A stretch of 27,720 nucleotides of DNA, taken from positions 549,728 to 577,447 of the forward strand of contig BLXT01000663.1 in assembly GCA_019648995.1 (NCBI GenBank). The letters are read 5' to 3'. Shown in pieces: positions 10,501-17,528 of this stretch. The notes under the pieces were generated by a model. It was not told where the DNA came from. It ran no database searches and saw only the letters and a program-made list of their open reading frames with translations. Position numbers and translations under genes: made by a program. The DNA is from Plakobranchus ocellatus (lineage: Eukaryota; Mollusca; Gastropoda; Plakobranchidae). Every line of letters begins with the position of its first letter. Position 1 is the first letter of the stretch.

Positions 10501-10985
10501 TAAAATAAGTAATTGTATTTTGAACTCTAGTGTTTACCTAAGCAGTCCAAGAACACAACGGCTTAGAACATGAATTTTGCAGCCTTAAAAGAAAATTATG
10601 AGTATAACATAGACGAAAAACAACTCTATTTTTGCTGTCCGTGTAGATATCCTCGAAATTAAAAGCACTTACGTCCCTTAATTATCTCAATGATGAGTGT
10701 TTTATTTTAATCATACTCTAATTATTATAAGTAGGCCTACACTGACGTTTTCATGTAGCCCATTCGGCACTTTTGTGATCTGAGGCTTTTGGCTCCTAAA
10801 ACTTTTAAGCTGAGCGCGATGAACTTATTCATAGCCAGAGTGATAGCATGAAATACTTCGCATTGGTAACACTGTATTTTTTTTTATTTTCTGCAGGGTC
10901 CATTGTAGTCTTCATCTATCTCCTCCTGATGGCCATGTACTTCTTCACCGTTACTCCCGAAACTGCTATTTGTAATAAGGAATGA
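56..10985 (+). CDS. CAX-type cation/H+ exchanger (CaCA superfamily), 14 exons, 5' partial
   Basis: Join of 56-136, 485-587, 1130-1206, 2401-2465, 3388-3539, 3779-3810, 4214-4313, 5305-5438, 6540-6705, 7079-7224, 7703-7797, 8115-8193, 9618-9726 and 10897-10985 gives one open frame of 475 codons and a TGA, with every phase matching. The predicted protein is strongly hydrophobic. The first CaCA repeat shows GAILNATFGSMVE (residues 119-131), followed by CYNELVKASLTG. The second repeat shows SMLPEIVNG (364-372), then GIEIGSAAAIQ (residues 384-394). The segment LLYTCAIILPLSYFIGLIFY lies between them. This layout is that of H+-coupled Ca2+ or monovalent cation exchangers of vacuolar or endolysosomal membranes, a family kept in many invertebrates and lost in vertebrates. 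The usual GNxxE signature reads GSMVE here, as in divergent VNX1-like members, so the transported ion is uncertain. No start Met is in view: exon 1 follows a good acceptor, so the N-terminus is upstream. Family call is firm; ion specificity is not. Confidence 0.9.
485..587 (+). CDS. CAX exon 2, ends at a U12-type donor
   Basis: Starts after TTTCAG (484) and ends at base 587 in phase 1, where the intron opens GTATCCTTC. It encodes a polar loop with a possible glycosylation site (NES, then NLSY) and the start of a membrane helix, TLDGVNVILA. Reading on past 587 gives a plausible helix but hits TGA at 623-625; splicing at 587 instead joins to exon 3 and continues the helix as NLLVFVIISIIIGF. In plant and fungal CAX proteins this is the first core helix. 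Confidence 0.8.
588..1129 (+). other. Intron 2: U12-type (minor spliceosome) intron
   Basis: The 5' end is GTATCCTTC (588-596), an exact match to the RTATCCTTY consensus of U12 introns. The 3' end has TCCTTAAC at 1113-1120, the U12 branch-point core, with the putative branch A ten to eleven bases before the terminal AG (1128-1129). There is no long pyrimidine tract after the branch point, as expected for this class. The intron lies in phase 1. All other introns of the gene start GTRAG-like or GTAAN, typical of the major spliceosome. It also contains an A-run near 1011-1027. Confidence 0.8.
1130..1206 (+). CDS. CAX exon 3
   Basis: Begins two bases into a codon (completing GCC-AAC from exon 2) and ends in phase 0 at a GTGAGT donor (1207). 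Encodes NLLVFVIISIIIGFVDDEHE followed by MTAPIS: the rest of a membrane helix, then an acidic loop. The exon joins directly to exon 4 in phase 0. Its acceptor is the U12 one. Confidence 0.8.
1341..1468 (+). repeat. 64-bp tandem duplication in intron 3
   Basis: Two adjacent copies (1341-1404 and 1405-1468) of a 64-bp unit beginning TTTGGGTAA and ending CACCACAGT. I see a single difference between them (AAAATGG versus AATATGG), so the duplication looks recent. Confidence 0.95.
1982..2375 (+). repeat. CT-rich microsatellite just before the exon 4 acceptor
   Basis: Starts as a pure (TC)n run of about 45 bases, then about 350 bases of impure CT, TTTCTC and CTCT units with internal near-duplications (for example TGTATCTCGCTGTCTCTCT occurs twice). 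It runs almost into the acceptor of exon 4 at 2400, so it acts as a greatly extended pyrimidine tract. The Ser/Leu-repeat open frames inside it are artefacts. Confidence 0.9.
2401..2465 (+). CDS. CAX exon 4
   Basis: Sixty-five bases between TTTTTCCAG and the donor GTAAAC. Encodes KCILGILSILPVTYYIGMAI followed by T and a split Ser codon. This matches the CAX core helix that precedes the first CaCA repeat (the position of VGITPLAERLG in plant CAX). Phase 0 in, phase 2 out. Confidence 0.88.
2466..3387 (+). other. Intron 4, with an unexplained GC-richer island
   Basis: No CAX exon is present. The island at about 2935-3178 is noticeably richer in G and C than the flanks and has two open frames (90 and 102 codons), one Cys/Arg rich. 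I do not recognise either product and there is no needed splice join. It may be a transposon or retrocopy fragment. Confidence 0.5.
3388..3539 (+). CDS. CAX exon 5, first CaCA repeat motif
   Basis: Acceptor ACTATAG ends at 3387; the donor is GTAAAA at 3540. Encodes SISAQSSLAVGAILNATFGS, then MVEVILFIIMLKRG and CYNELVKASLTG. The GAILNATFGSMVE stretch is the ion-binding signature of the N-terminal repeat, with the acidic residue at E131. It is the most diagnostic exon of the gene. Phase 2 in, phase 1 out. Confidence 0.95.
3779..3810 (+). CDS. CAX exon 6 (32-bp micro-exon)
   Basis: Only 32 bases, flanked by TTTCAG and GTAAGT. It encodes GTILCCILLVP after completing the Gly codon from exon 5, giving the continuous SLTGTILCCILLVPGLSMVI helix found after the first repeat in CAX proteins. 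Skipping it would shift the frame (32 is not a multiple of 3). Confidence 0.88.
3811..4213 (+). other. Intron 6 (non-coding)
   Basis: GTAAGT to GACAG. AT-rich. I see no gene-like content; the minus-strand open frame in it has no supporting features. Confidence 0.7.
4214..4313 (+). CDS. CAX exon 7
   Basis: Encodes GLSMVIGGIKYRRQNFNPRS, then ANVSSSLLFVAVIG. The pattern GLxxxIGGIKYxxQxFN followed by a hydrophobic helix is characteristic of CAX exchangers (loop after helix 3). Acceptor TTGACAG, donor GTAACG. Phase 0 in, phase 1 out. Confidence 0.93.
4314..5304 (+). other. Intron 7 with CT/TCTA microsatellite
   Basis: From GTAACG to CCTCCAG. It contains a (TC)n/(TCTA)n tract at about 4462-4600 and A- and T-runs. 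Nothing coding is supported in the remaining ~700 bases. Confidence 0.7.
4462..4600 (+). repeat. CT-rich and (TCTA)n microsatellite
   Basis: Short (TC)n run, four TCTA units at about 4478-4493, then impure CT, TCTCTG and CCCTC units. Same sequence style as the tract at 1982-2375. Confidence 0.85.
5305..5438 (+). CDS. CAX exon 8, cysteine-containing loop
   Basis: Encodes GVFAPTIFSKIYGNLECERC, then a polar loop with NKTNTTFFNETGFLCTGCKT. GVFAPTIFSKIYG is a helix end typical of the family. The loop has four Cys (CERC and CTGC) and potential N-glycosylation sites (NKT, NTT, NET), suggesting a lumenal or external loop. Acceptor CCTCCAG, donor GTAAGT; phase 1 in, phase 0 out. Confidence 0.88.
5439..6539 (+). 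other. Intron 8, ends in an array of duplicated acceptors
   Basis: GTAAGT donor. The first ~760 bases are AT-rich with nothing supported. The last ~335 bases are a 40-bp minisatellite made of repeated 3' splice-site sequence (separate entry). Confidence 0.8.
6205..6563 (+). repeat. Nine-copy 40-bp minisatellite made of the exon 9 splice acceptor
   Basis: The unit is about TATATTCTTTACCAG followed by GTGGCCCCTTACGAAGACTT and a few linking bases. Candidate exon starts fall at 6220, 6260, 6301, 6340, 6380, 6420, 6461, 6500 and 6540. The last copy runs into unique exon 9 sequence and is the natural acceptor. The unit spans the intron-exon boundary, so it arose by duplication of the 3' end of the intron plus about 20 nt of exon. 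Copies 3 and 7 have ACCAAG in place of ACCAGG, which moves AG by one base. Forty is not a multiple of three, so the array is open in all three frames in a 120-bp (40-residue) cycle over most of its length. Confidence 0.95.
6540..6705 (+). CDS. CAX exon 9
   Basis: Encodes VAPHEDLSLFHNHIQPLLYT, then CAIILPLSYFIGLIFYMKTH and an acidic cytosolic stretch, ADVFEDFEKLQREEG. The hydrophobic LLY-to-FIGLIFY helix followed by KTH is a CAX hallmark before the acidic middle loop. Phase 0 from exon 8 requires the frame of the acceptor at 6539/6540; the acceptor at 6419/6420 would also be in frame and add 40 residues. Donor GTGAGT at 6706. Confidence 0.93.
6706..7078 (+). other. Intron 9 (non-coding)
   Basis: GTGAGT to TTCAAG. 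AT-rich; I see nothing in it beyond splice signals. Confidence 0.75.
7079..7224 (+). CDS. CAX exon 10
   Basis: Acceptor TTCAAG (7078), donor GTAAGA (7225). Encodes GAGAHHAHAQWSRAKSTVIL, then LFSVTAISLSSDLIADNIAP and LLKVTQMSE. It starts with a His-rich turn (HHAHAQWSRAKS), then a helix and an amphipathic DLIADNIAPLL segment that in CAX proteins leads into the second repeat. Phase 1 in, phase 0 out. Confidence 0.92.
7225..7702 (+). other. Intron 10 with GA-rich tract
   Basis: GTAAGA to GGTTCAG. It contains a purine-rich stretch at about 7455-7557 with a pure (AG)n core near 7484-7524, the complement of the CT tracts in introns 3 and 7. No coding content is supported. Confidence 0.75.
7484..7524 (+). 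repeat. (AG)n microsatellite
   Basis: GAGAGA run with one CG interruption near its start, inside a broader A/G-rich stretch. Confidence 0.9.
7703..7797 (+). CDS. CAX exon 11, second CaCA repeat motif
   Basis: Encodes YFVGVTLLSIVSMLPEIVNG, then VQFALQNNVNLG. The stretch aligns with the GNxAEH-type signature of the second CAX repeat; the conserved acidic residue is E368 while the usual Gly-Asn is replaced by Ser-Met-Leu-Pro. The following FALQNN matches the FAxKNK of relatives. Acceptor GGTTCAG, donor GTGAGC; phase 0 in, phase 2 out. Confidence 0.92.
7798..8114 (+). other. Intron 11 (non-coding)
   Basis: GTGAGC to TTCAAAG. AT-rich with a pyrimidine-rich segment near 7967-8005; nothing coding seen. 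Confidence 0.75.
8115..8193 (+). CDS. CAX exon 12
   Basis: Encodes GIEIGSAAAIQVCMVQLPII followed by VFANLIY, equivalent to the LGIAIGSSxQIALFVxPxxV helix of CAX exchangers. Acceptor TTCAAAG (8114), donor GTGAGT (8194). Phase 2 in, phase 0 out. Confidence 0.93.
8299..8768 (+). repeat. Four degenerate tandem units of ~110-122 bp
   Basis: Units begin near 8299, 8421, 8530 and 8644, each with TATGTGATA-like starts, AAGAGCGGTAGAATGATT-like cores, then a TTATCGAACAT box and an ATTCAGCCTCTAATATCACGA-like segment. The copies differ by many substitutions and small gaps, so the array is old. Confidence 0.85.
8770..9405. mobile_element. Possible foldback or MITE-like segment with ~55-bp inverted arms
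   Basis: The left arm 8770-8824 and the reverse complement of 9347-9405 share CCTTAT..TCTT, then GCTAAGCT-AAACGTGTAA and TACAAATTTTC, with mismatches. The arms enclose ~520 bp with an 88-codon minus-strand open frame (8942-9208). I see no clear target-site duplication, and a related direct repeat (9051-9100 versus 9409-9466) extends outside the right arm, so the element boundaries are uncertain. It could instead be a shuffled satellite. Confidence 0.4.
9618..9726 (+). CDS. CAX exon 13
   Basis: Encodes PLGFDGIFNDIHLWAVIFAV, then IIINYVFMDGKSDYFQG. The helix followed by DGKSDYFQG matches the DGKSNYLEG motif near the C-terminal end of CAX exchangers, one of the best-kept parts of the family. 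Acceptor TTTTGCAG, donor GTAAGG; phase 0 in, phase 1 out. Confidence 0.95.
9727..10896 (+). other. Intron 13 (non-coding)
   Basis: GTAAGG to TTCTGCAG with a T-run before the acceptor. AT-rich; one perfect 8-bp hairpin (10388-10408, ATCTCTTC/GAAGAGAT) and no supported gene. Confidence 0.75.
10897..10985 (+). CDS. CAX exon 14 (terminal) and stop
   Basis: Encodes the last helix, GSIVVFIYLLLMAMYFFTVT, then PETAICNKE and TGA at 10983-10985. A short tail after a final helix is normal for CAX proteins. Confidence 0.93.
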
Positions 10986-11750
10986 AATGTCAGCGTGATT
11001 ATCCGTTCGCCTGTTTCCTCTTATTATTTTTTTTTATTTATTCATTTATCAGCTCTGACAAACTAACATATAAAAACAGAAACAATCTGAAAGCAGTCTT
11101 GTTTATTGCCGACAATGAATATCTTTAACACGGAGGCACTGTTTCCGAAGCGAATAAGTCAGGCCTAAGGCATTCTTGTCGGTAAGGATAAGTGTTAAGG
11201 TTTAAGATAAGATTTACAGAGAAACCCAATAGAATCGTTGGTGTTTTATCAACAGTAAAGGACCATAATTTCTCTTTTTCCTCCTGATAAACATTCCATG
11301 AACCTGTTAGAGTTATCACGCTTTGATGGCTGCTCTCGCATAAGCACTGTTAGTATTTTTGTAACTAAGGTGGCTGATAAAACATTTTCGATGCATTCTG
11401 TACATTCCAATAACGAATCTTGTAAAAAAAAACAAAAAAAAAAAACTTATGTATTTGAATTTAAATGATGCTCAAAAAAGTGTGAACACGTTTTGATTAC
11501 ATGCTTTTGTTGGATATTTTTGTAGCAGATATTCCCCTTGATTAACACACAGAGCTGTTGTGATCTTGTATAAAATGCAATATTAAATGGCTAGTCATTT
11601 AGAAGTTAAAATCCTATAATCATCAATAAGATTTTTAAATCAGATAAGAACATCACAGATTACACTTTGTAAATGTAAAAGTTTTCCTTGTTAATTTTAG
11701 AATGCTAACATTATGTAAATAATAAAGTATATGGGTTGATTTATCGTTTG
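10986..11750 (+). other. Probable 3' UTR of the CAX gene
   Basis: About 735 AT-rich bases from the stop codon to an AATAAA, followed by a G/T-rich stretch suitable for cleavage and polyadenylation. The exact cleavage site is not visible. Confidence 0.55.
11721..11726 (+). promoter_or_regulatory. Candidate poly(A) signal AATAAA
   Basis: First canonical hexamer after the CAX stop codon, with GGGTTGATTTATCGTTTGT downstream. Later AATAAA hexamers at 12579-12584 and 12947-12952 could serve longer transcripts. Confidence 0.55.
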
Positions 11751-12231
11751 TATCAATCAATAAGAAAATGCTGTATTAAATTGTAAAAATATGAATATTT
11801 ATTATCACTGGTGTTGTCACTGTGTGACAGACTCTGTTTAAAGATATTTTTTGCAAGCCATTCTAAAATTATGTCTATTTAAAAAAATTGATGATTAAAA
11901 TAGATGATATGATGAATGTCACCATTCATAGCTCTCTGAGGTGGATTATGTTTTATTTTAAGATACGCCTACACGAAATTACATGTCAATTTTTATTAAA
12001 AGAGCTTTGTTTGTTACACATTTCATTTGAGCCAAGATCTATGGACTGTAATAAGTAGATAATTATTTCTTTTGATGAAAATTGCTTTAAGGGTCTTACT
12101 GATTCCAGATAATTTGTGTCACCGTTGTTTTAAAGTAATACTAATTTTGATTAATACTTTTCATTATTTAAGATGAATTCGATTTTAAATATGTGTGGTC
12201 CAAGTTTTACAGATTAAGTTTAGTTAGTTTC
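11751..12231. other. Spacer, nothing recognised
   Basis: AT-rich; long downstream 3' UTR cannot be excluded given the later AATAAA signals. No open frame with recognisable content. Confidence 0.6.
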
Positions 12232-12380
12232 TGTATTTAGCCAGTCGACAACAAAGTGATCTCGGGCTTTCAGGCCCTCCGTCAGGCCAGGTTCGTCGGT
12301 GGCAGGGCTCAAACCCGCGACAAAAGAGTCCCTGAAGATCTCAGGGCGGACTCGCTAGCCACTGTGCCATCGACGCCCCA
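12232..12380 (-). mobile_element. tRNA-derived SINE, copy 1 of family A
   Basis: On the minus strand it reads TGGGGCGTCGATGGCACAGT and on. TGGCACAGTGG fits the Pol III A box, and GTTTGAGCC is a one-mismatch B box about 50 nt later. The 3' body ends in a segment whose plus-strand form is CCAGTCGACAACAAAGTGAT. Two related copies lie at 22060-22195 and 25825-25972. GC-rich against AT-rich flanks. Copy differences show it is not recent. Confidence 0.85.
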
Positions 12381-12972
12381 AGATAATGAAGTAGCCATGA
12401 CAAGTGGGATTTTGGGACAAGTATTTTTTTAAAATTAAATTTATCTTGTGGCATAAGGAATTAACGTTAGTGTACTTTTCTGAAATTCATTTTATAACCT
12501 CACTACCAGTTTCGTTGTAAACAGTATTGGATCATGGAACACACAGTACAGATGTTTGGAGAACTTGTTTATGTTGTCAATAAAAATTGTGGTGAAAATT
12601 ATACATTTTAAATTCATTTTTATTTGTAGTTCTTGTCTTTCCATGGTGTTTTTGGAAACAAAATGGTCTTATCAATTTGACAAGAGCAAGTGAAGTAAAT
12701 GTCGAATGGAGAAATCCATTATTGTTCATTATTAAACCTAGAATACATTAACTTCTGATTATAATGTAAACGATAAGGTTTTTTAAATATACAACTGCCA
12801 ACTTAAACTTACTTTTAAAGAGGGAACAACATAACGTATATACTGAAGCGTTAAGCCTTTGGACTTCTTTACTAAAAAAATATAGAAAAACGTACAGTGC
12901 ATGTAGGCTTGCCTCAGAAATCATTTGCACAGTTTCATAGTAGAGAAATAAAGTGAAGTATATTTCAGTTTA
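12381..12972. other. Spacer, nothing recognised
   Basis: AT-rich sequence with alternative AATAAA hexamers at 12579 and 12947. The minus-strand frame of 60 codons has no recognisable feature. Confidence 0.6.
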
Positions 12973-13220
12973 GGGGGAGCGGTGGTTCATTTGGTAGGGC
13001 AGCTGGCTACCAATCGGATGTCCGAGGTTCGAATTTCAGTCCGGGCCGAATCAATATTTCATTGCTCTTCTGTGTCCACCTAGCACTAAAATGGGTAGCC
13101 AAGCGGCAAGGAAACCAATGGCAAACTACCTTATAATGCCGTATGCCAAGAACAATCAGGACCCTATTCCTGATTCCCCGATGCTTGGACTAAGTGTGGG
13201 ACTCACTTTATTTTTTTTTT
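12973..13220 (+). mobile_element. tRNA-derived SINE, family B
   Basis: Begins GGGGAGCGGTGGTTCATTTGG: the A box TGGTTCATTTG matches TRGYNNANNNG, and the B box region GGTTCGAATTT (13026-13036) nearly matches GGTTCGANNCC. A tRNA-unrelated body follows, with CACCTAGCACTAAAATGGGT and CAATGGCAAACTACC, and it ends at a T-run near 13211-13220. The 64-codon frame inside is the SINE body, not a gene. Confidence 0.85.
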
Positions 13221-15390
13221 ACATTTTAGTTGAGGTGCTGGAAAATGTCGCGCAAAGCATGACTTCAATATTTCGAATCAGATGATCTTAATGCGAAACT
13301 AGCCACTGCTAGTTTTTGTATTTTTTTAGTCAGAACCGGGATTTAAAGACTAGTTCAATGTTACTCCCTCCTTTATTACTCCTATTTTATCAACCCTCTT
13401 GATCTTTCACAGTAGCATGGTCTCAGAAGTTACTAAATTTTGGTTTTAGATTTATCTGACGAAGATCGTTTTAATCATTGTGTATGGCTTAACACTTTTT
13501 TTTTTTAATCAATTATTCGAAACGTTCAATCTACATATATTTCAGCGTCGCAACTTGAGCCTCTTTCTTGGAAGTCTATTAACAGATCAAATTGATTCCT
13601 TATCTTTCCAATCTGTCTTGACGAAGAAAACTACAGTGGTTGTTTTTGCTTTTCCTTCATCAGAAAAGGCAATATTATTAAGTGTTTATATGACTGATTT
13701 TGTTTATTCGCGGGTCATAATATTGTCAAGTTTATTGTCTGGGCCTTTAAGTGGGCTTGGCCTGATAAAATTCCTTCTAAATTTCTCCTGGTCCCTTTGT
13801 TTTTGTTTTGTTTTTTTTTCTCAATTGACTTTGCAGAGGAAAAATGGTGTGATTTTTTCCGTTTTGTTCTCCTTGTAGTTCGCAAGAGCAGTCAGAACAA
13901 TTCACAATGGATGCAGGTCAATGAATAAAGGAAACCATTGTCTTATTATTTTGTGTGTATGGTCGTATGTGTGTGTTGATTATTTAAGGCTACATAAATG
14001 GGAAGGAAAGTAACTAAAATGGTAGATGATGTTACGTTTATTGTGCGCTTTAGAAAAAGTTCATTTCTTTGATTCGAGATTTGCTAGTTATATATAGTAT
14101 ATTTTGAATGATTCATCCTCGTGTAGGACATCCGCTAGAAGCTAGAAACAAGTTATGTTCAGATCTTGGAAGAAAAAGGCAACGAAAAGAAACGACAGGA
14201 AGTGAGAAGATGGAGGGGGCAAGAGGAAAAGAAAAAGGAAAAGTCTGTATGAGAGAAAGAAAACAAGAGACAGAGAGAATGTGTGAAATGATGAGTAGAT
14301 AGCAAGATGAAGAAACAGAGAGACAGGGAATGGAAAAAAATTGTCAAAAGCAGGACATAGAGATATTTCTTTGAAATTTCGCCTGCTAGACAGAAAAGTG
14401 TATATAAAATAGTTAGGCAAAAAATGTAGGTTTCGAAACGATCAAATTGTGCTAAAAGGTACTTTCAAAATAGCGTATTAGATATTTTCTGATTGTATTA
14501 GGACTTAGTGATGTGCATCTCTTGAATCAGTCAGAGTTTTAAGTAGAATTTCTTGAGCACCAATAGCAAACTTAATTGTCTTATTTTTTTTATATTAACA
14601 ACATACGAATCCCCAAGTCACGTGACACTGCGAAGAGGGGCCATTCTACATTAATTAAACTGAATGCGGAAACAATTGTCAGATCTTCATAATCACAAAG
14701 CAAAGCTAAGTCTGACATTTGGAACAAAAATTAAATAAAATACCCCAAGAGAGGGCATTTTACACTCGAGGCAGTAGTCATCACCGCTATTATTAAATAA
14801 GCAACCAAGCAAAATGTAGCACCTATTAAAGTGGTGGCGTTGCACAGAAAATGTAAATTATATAAAATAAAACAGACGCGGTGTTTAATGGAATCTTATT
14901 AACTCTATCGTCGAAAAGAAAAATAAAATAAGATATTCGTGAGCCAAAGGTAGGCTACTAGAATATCAGAAAGCAAAACAATTCCAGAGACGAAAAACCA
15001 TCGAACCAGCAACAAGGAGGTTCCTGGAGATGCCAGGGTGGGTTTGCCAACGATCGCACCAATAAAACTTATGTATCAGATAACTGGATCGAACATGTAG
15101 CAAAAAGAAACAAAGAAAAAATTGTCGACAATCGGGCGCTTTTCGACAAGACTGCTGTAGAGATAGTGACTAAGTTTGTAAGTTTATCTAAAAGTTTCAT
15201 TTCAGTTAAGGGGATTAATATTAGGATTTTATTATGTGTTTAATCGGTTATAGGTTTGTGCACAAATTTCATCACCCGGGTTTAAAACCAGGCCTAAGTA
15301 TTCGGATCTCGTATATAACACTTTTTAGAAGAAGAAAGCATTTCAAATTCGTTTTTCCCTCTTTCTTTTCACTGGTCTTTTGAAATATTT
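13221..15390. other. Spacer, nothing firmly recognised
   Basis: AT-rich with T-runs (13205, 13497, 13809) and an A/G-rich segment at 14165-14340. Open frames of 132, 92, 64 and 62 codons are compositional artefacts (Phe/Leu/Ser-rich or Arg/Lys/Glu-rich) without motifs or splice support. Confidence 0.6.
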
Positions 15391-15394
15391 AAGT

Positions 15395-16150
15395 CCAATA
15401 ATGGGAAATGTCAATGCTAAAGTTGGGAATGAAAGTAGATGTAAATGAACGTTGGAATAAGCTAATTAAATGGTGCCTAATCAATGATTTTACCCTCACA
15501 AAAACTTGGCATCAAAACTGTCCTATACAAAATGTAAGAGCCCTGGTGATAGGAATAGAAACAAAGTAGATTATATTCTCATTCAGAAACTATTCTGACG
15601 CGCCATTAAAACATCGAAATCACTGCCAGGAGCCGACTGTGATTCAGACCATACTCCAGGCATTTGTAAATTTAAAATACAACTTATGAAATTCAAGCAG
15701 GCAAAAGTCAAATCCTTAATTCCAAATGAATCTACTTAAAATTTGATTGAAAGCTGTGAGACAAACTGCTGTAGCTGTGCAAAACAAATAGGAGACTCTA
15801 AACAACATCTCAGAGGTAGAAGAATTATGGTCAGAAATGAATAGGTCACTTAAGACATAGAGAAAAATTTTCCCAAAAAGGTGGCGGAGGAGCATAAAAA
15901 ATGGATAAATAAAAATTTATTAGGTTTGGTGGAAGAAAGATGCAAAACTGATAATGAAGAAGGCAAACATAACTAATCAATGATGTGAGTCAAAAGGAAA
16001 TCAAATGCAGAAGCTCTGGCTGCATCAAATCAAAAGTTTTATAGCGACAAAAAAAAAAAAAATGCAAATAGGATGATGCTGAAAGAAATCAGGTTTGGAA
16101 GATGAATTATGCAGTATGATCAACAAGTGGCAGTAGTGCAGTAGTGCAGT
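15395..16150 (+). pseudogene. Decayed RTE-like LINE fragment (endonuclease end and linker)
   Basis: Across frameshifts and stops one reads IMGNVNAKVGNE (from about 15399), then ERWNKLIKWCLINDFTLTKT, then GDRNRNKVDYILIQKLF, a stop, and RAIKTSKSLPGADCDSDHTP. The GDFNAKVG, NQIDYI and GADCxSDH patterns are those of the C-terminal part of the apurinic-like endonuclease of RTE-type LINEs. After about 15710 a Lys-rich linker with several stops fades out. No reverse-transcriptase motif is seen, so the copy is truncated and dead. Confidence 0.8.
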
Positions 16151-17262
16151 TTATGGGGTCACTTTATTCATAGTGAGGAACTATCATTTTATCTCGCGCT
16201 TGGAAAATAGAGGGCAAAAAAGTGCAGAGAGAGACAAAGAAAAAAGCTAATAAAGAGAACTTGAAAAATGGGTCATAAGAACATAAGAAAAGATAAACAA
16301 TTAATAACCCCCTTTAGAGAGGGAGATAGTTGAAAAATAGTTGCCTGTAATTGTGCACAGTTTCAGGTCAGGGCACGTGAGAACAATAGCCATTATAGTG
16401 GTCTATAGAACACCATGTCGCCAACAATAGGTTAATATCTGTGCTCTCCTGCTATGCTTTAATCTGCTCATACAACCAAGTTGTACACAGTTCCTATCAC
16501 TATGCAGGCTAGGAATACGTGTTTATTATATTATCCTTTTTTCCGCGAGGAACATAAGTCTTTGATTCGTAAGTCACCTAGAATCTTTTTTCCCCAGGAT
16601 CTTAGAAGCTCAATAGCTGGGGAAAGTGTTTGTAGCTGTTTTTTTTTAAGCAAGTGATCAATTCCGATGGCACATAAATTAATTGGGCTAAACCCTGCAA
16701 AGTACTCATAGCAAGACTTTGGTTGGAATTCCCAATCAAACAAAATACTCTTAAAACGTGTTGTAAAAATAGTCTCCATGAAAAAAATCGATTTAAAAAA
16801 CAAATAGTAACTATGTGTCCAAACGAGAAAAGTTCGAGGCAGAGAGCGGACAAAGGGCTAAGATCTAATTAAAAACTGCCTTTTGAGTGTTAGTCTGGTG
16901 TGTTTACTTAATGCTACAGGTCAAAACAACGATGACTAAACATGTCACATGGCATTTCACCCTAACTTTGCCCTCTTATCTTGAGTGGTCGTTGCCATGA
17001 TCAAAGACAGACTCATAGTAATCCTCTTGTGAGAAATGAACATATTTCGAAGCAATGTTATCCTATCTATACATAAACATTGTAGTACTTTGGAAAACTA
17101 TAACAAAAAAAATAAATAAAAAGAAAAAAATTTTTTGTAAAATTCGAAAAACTAAACTGTTAAACTATTTCCTAAAAATAACAGTCACAAACAATACACA
17201 AAAAGAAAATATTTGGCAATTTGAGTCAGTAATGAAGATCAGATAGAATAACAATAATAAAG
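16151..17262. other. Spacer, nothing recognised
   Basis: AT-rich. Two overlapping minus-strand frames (16531-16853) show no motif I know. A-runs at 17103-17130. Confidence 0.6.
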
Positions 17263-17263
17263 C

Positions 17264-17325
<62 letters not shown>
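17263..17325 (+). repeat. (CAA)n microsatellite
   Basis: About 21 near-perfect CAA units, directly before the TAA array. Confidence 0.95.
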
Positions 17326-17339
17326 CGACAATGACAATG

Positions 17340-17340
<1 letters not shown>

Positions 17341-17400
<60 letters not shown>

Positions 17401-17468
17401 CGCCAATGATGATAATGATGATAATAATAATAATAAAAAGAAGAAGAAGAAGAATGATAAAAATAATA

Positions 17469-17528
<60 letters not shown>
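17341..17528. repeat. (TAA)n and (TTA)n inverted pair
   Basis: About 19 TAA units (17341-17398) and about 19 TTA/ATT units (17470-17528) are mutual reverse complements, separated by ~71 bases of GAT/AAG-type simple sequence. The two arms can fold into a ~58-bp stem. Poly-Ile and poly-Tyr frames here are artefacts. Confidence 0.95.

Noticed and set aside
12973..13045. Functional tRNA gene
   Set aside because: Pol III boxes are present but the body extends into a SINE and a complete cloverleaf is not evident.
13480..13878. 132-codon plus-strand frame as a membrane protein
   Set aside because: Phe/Leu/Ser richness is explained by T-rich DNA; no motif, no start context and no splice partners.
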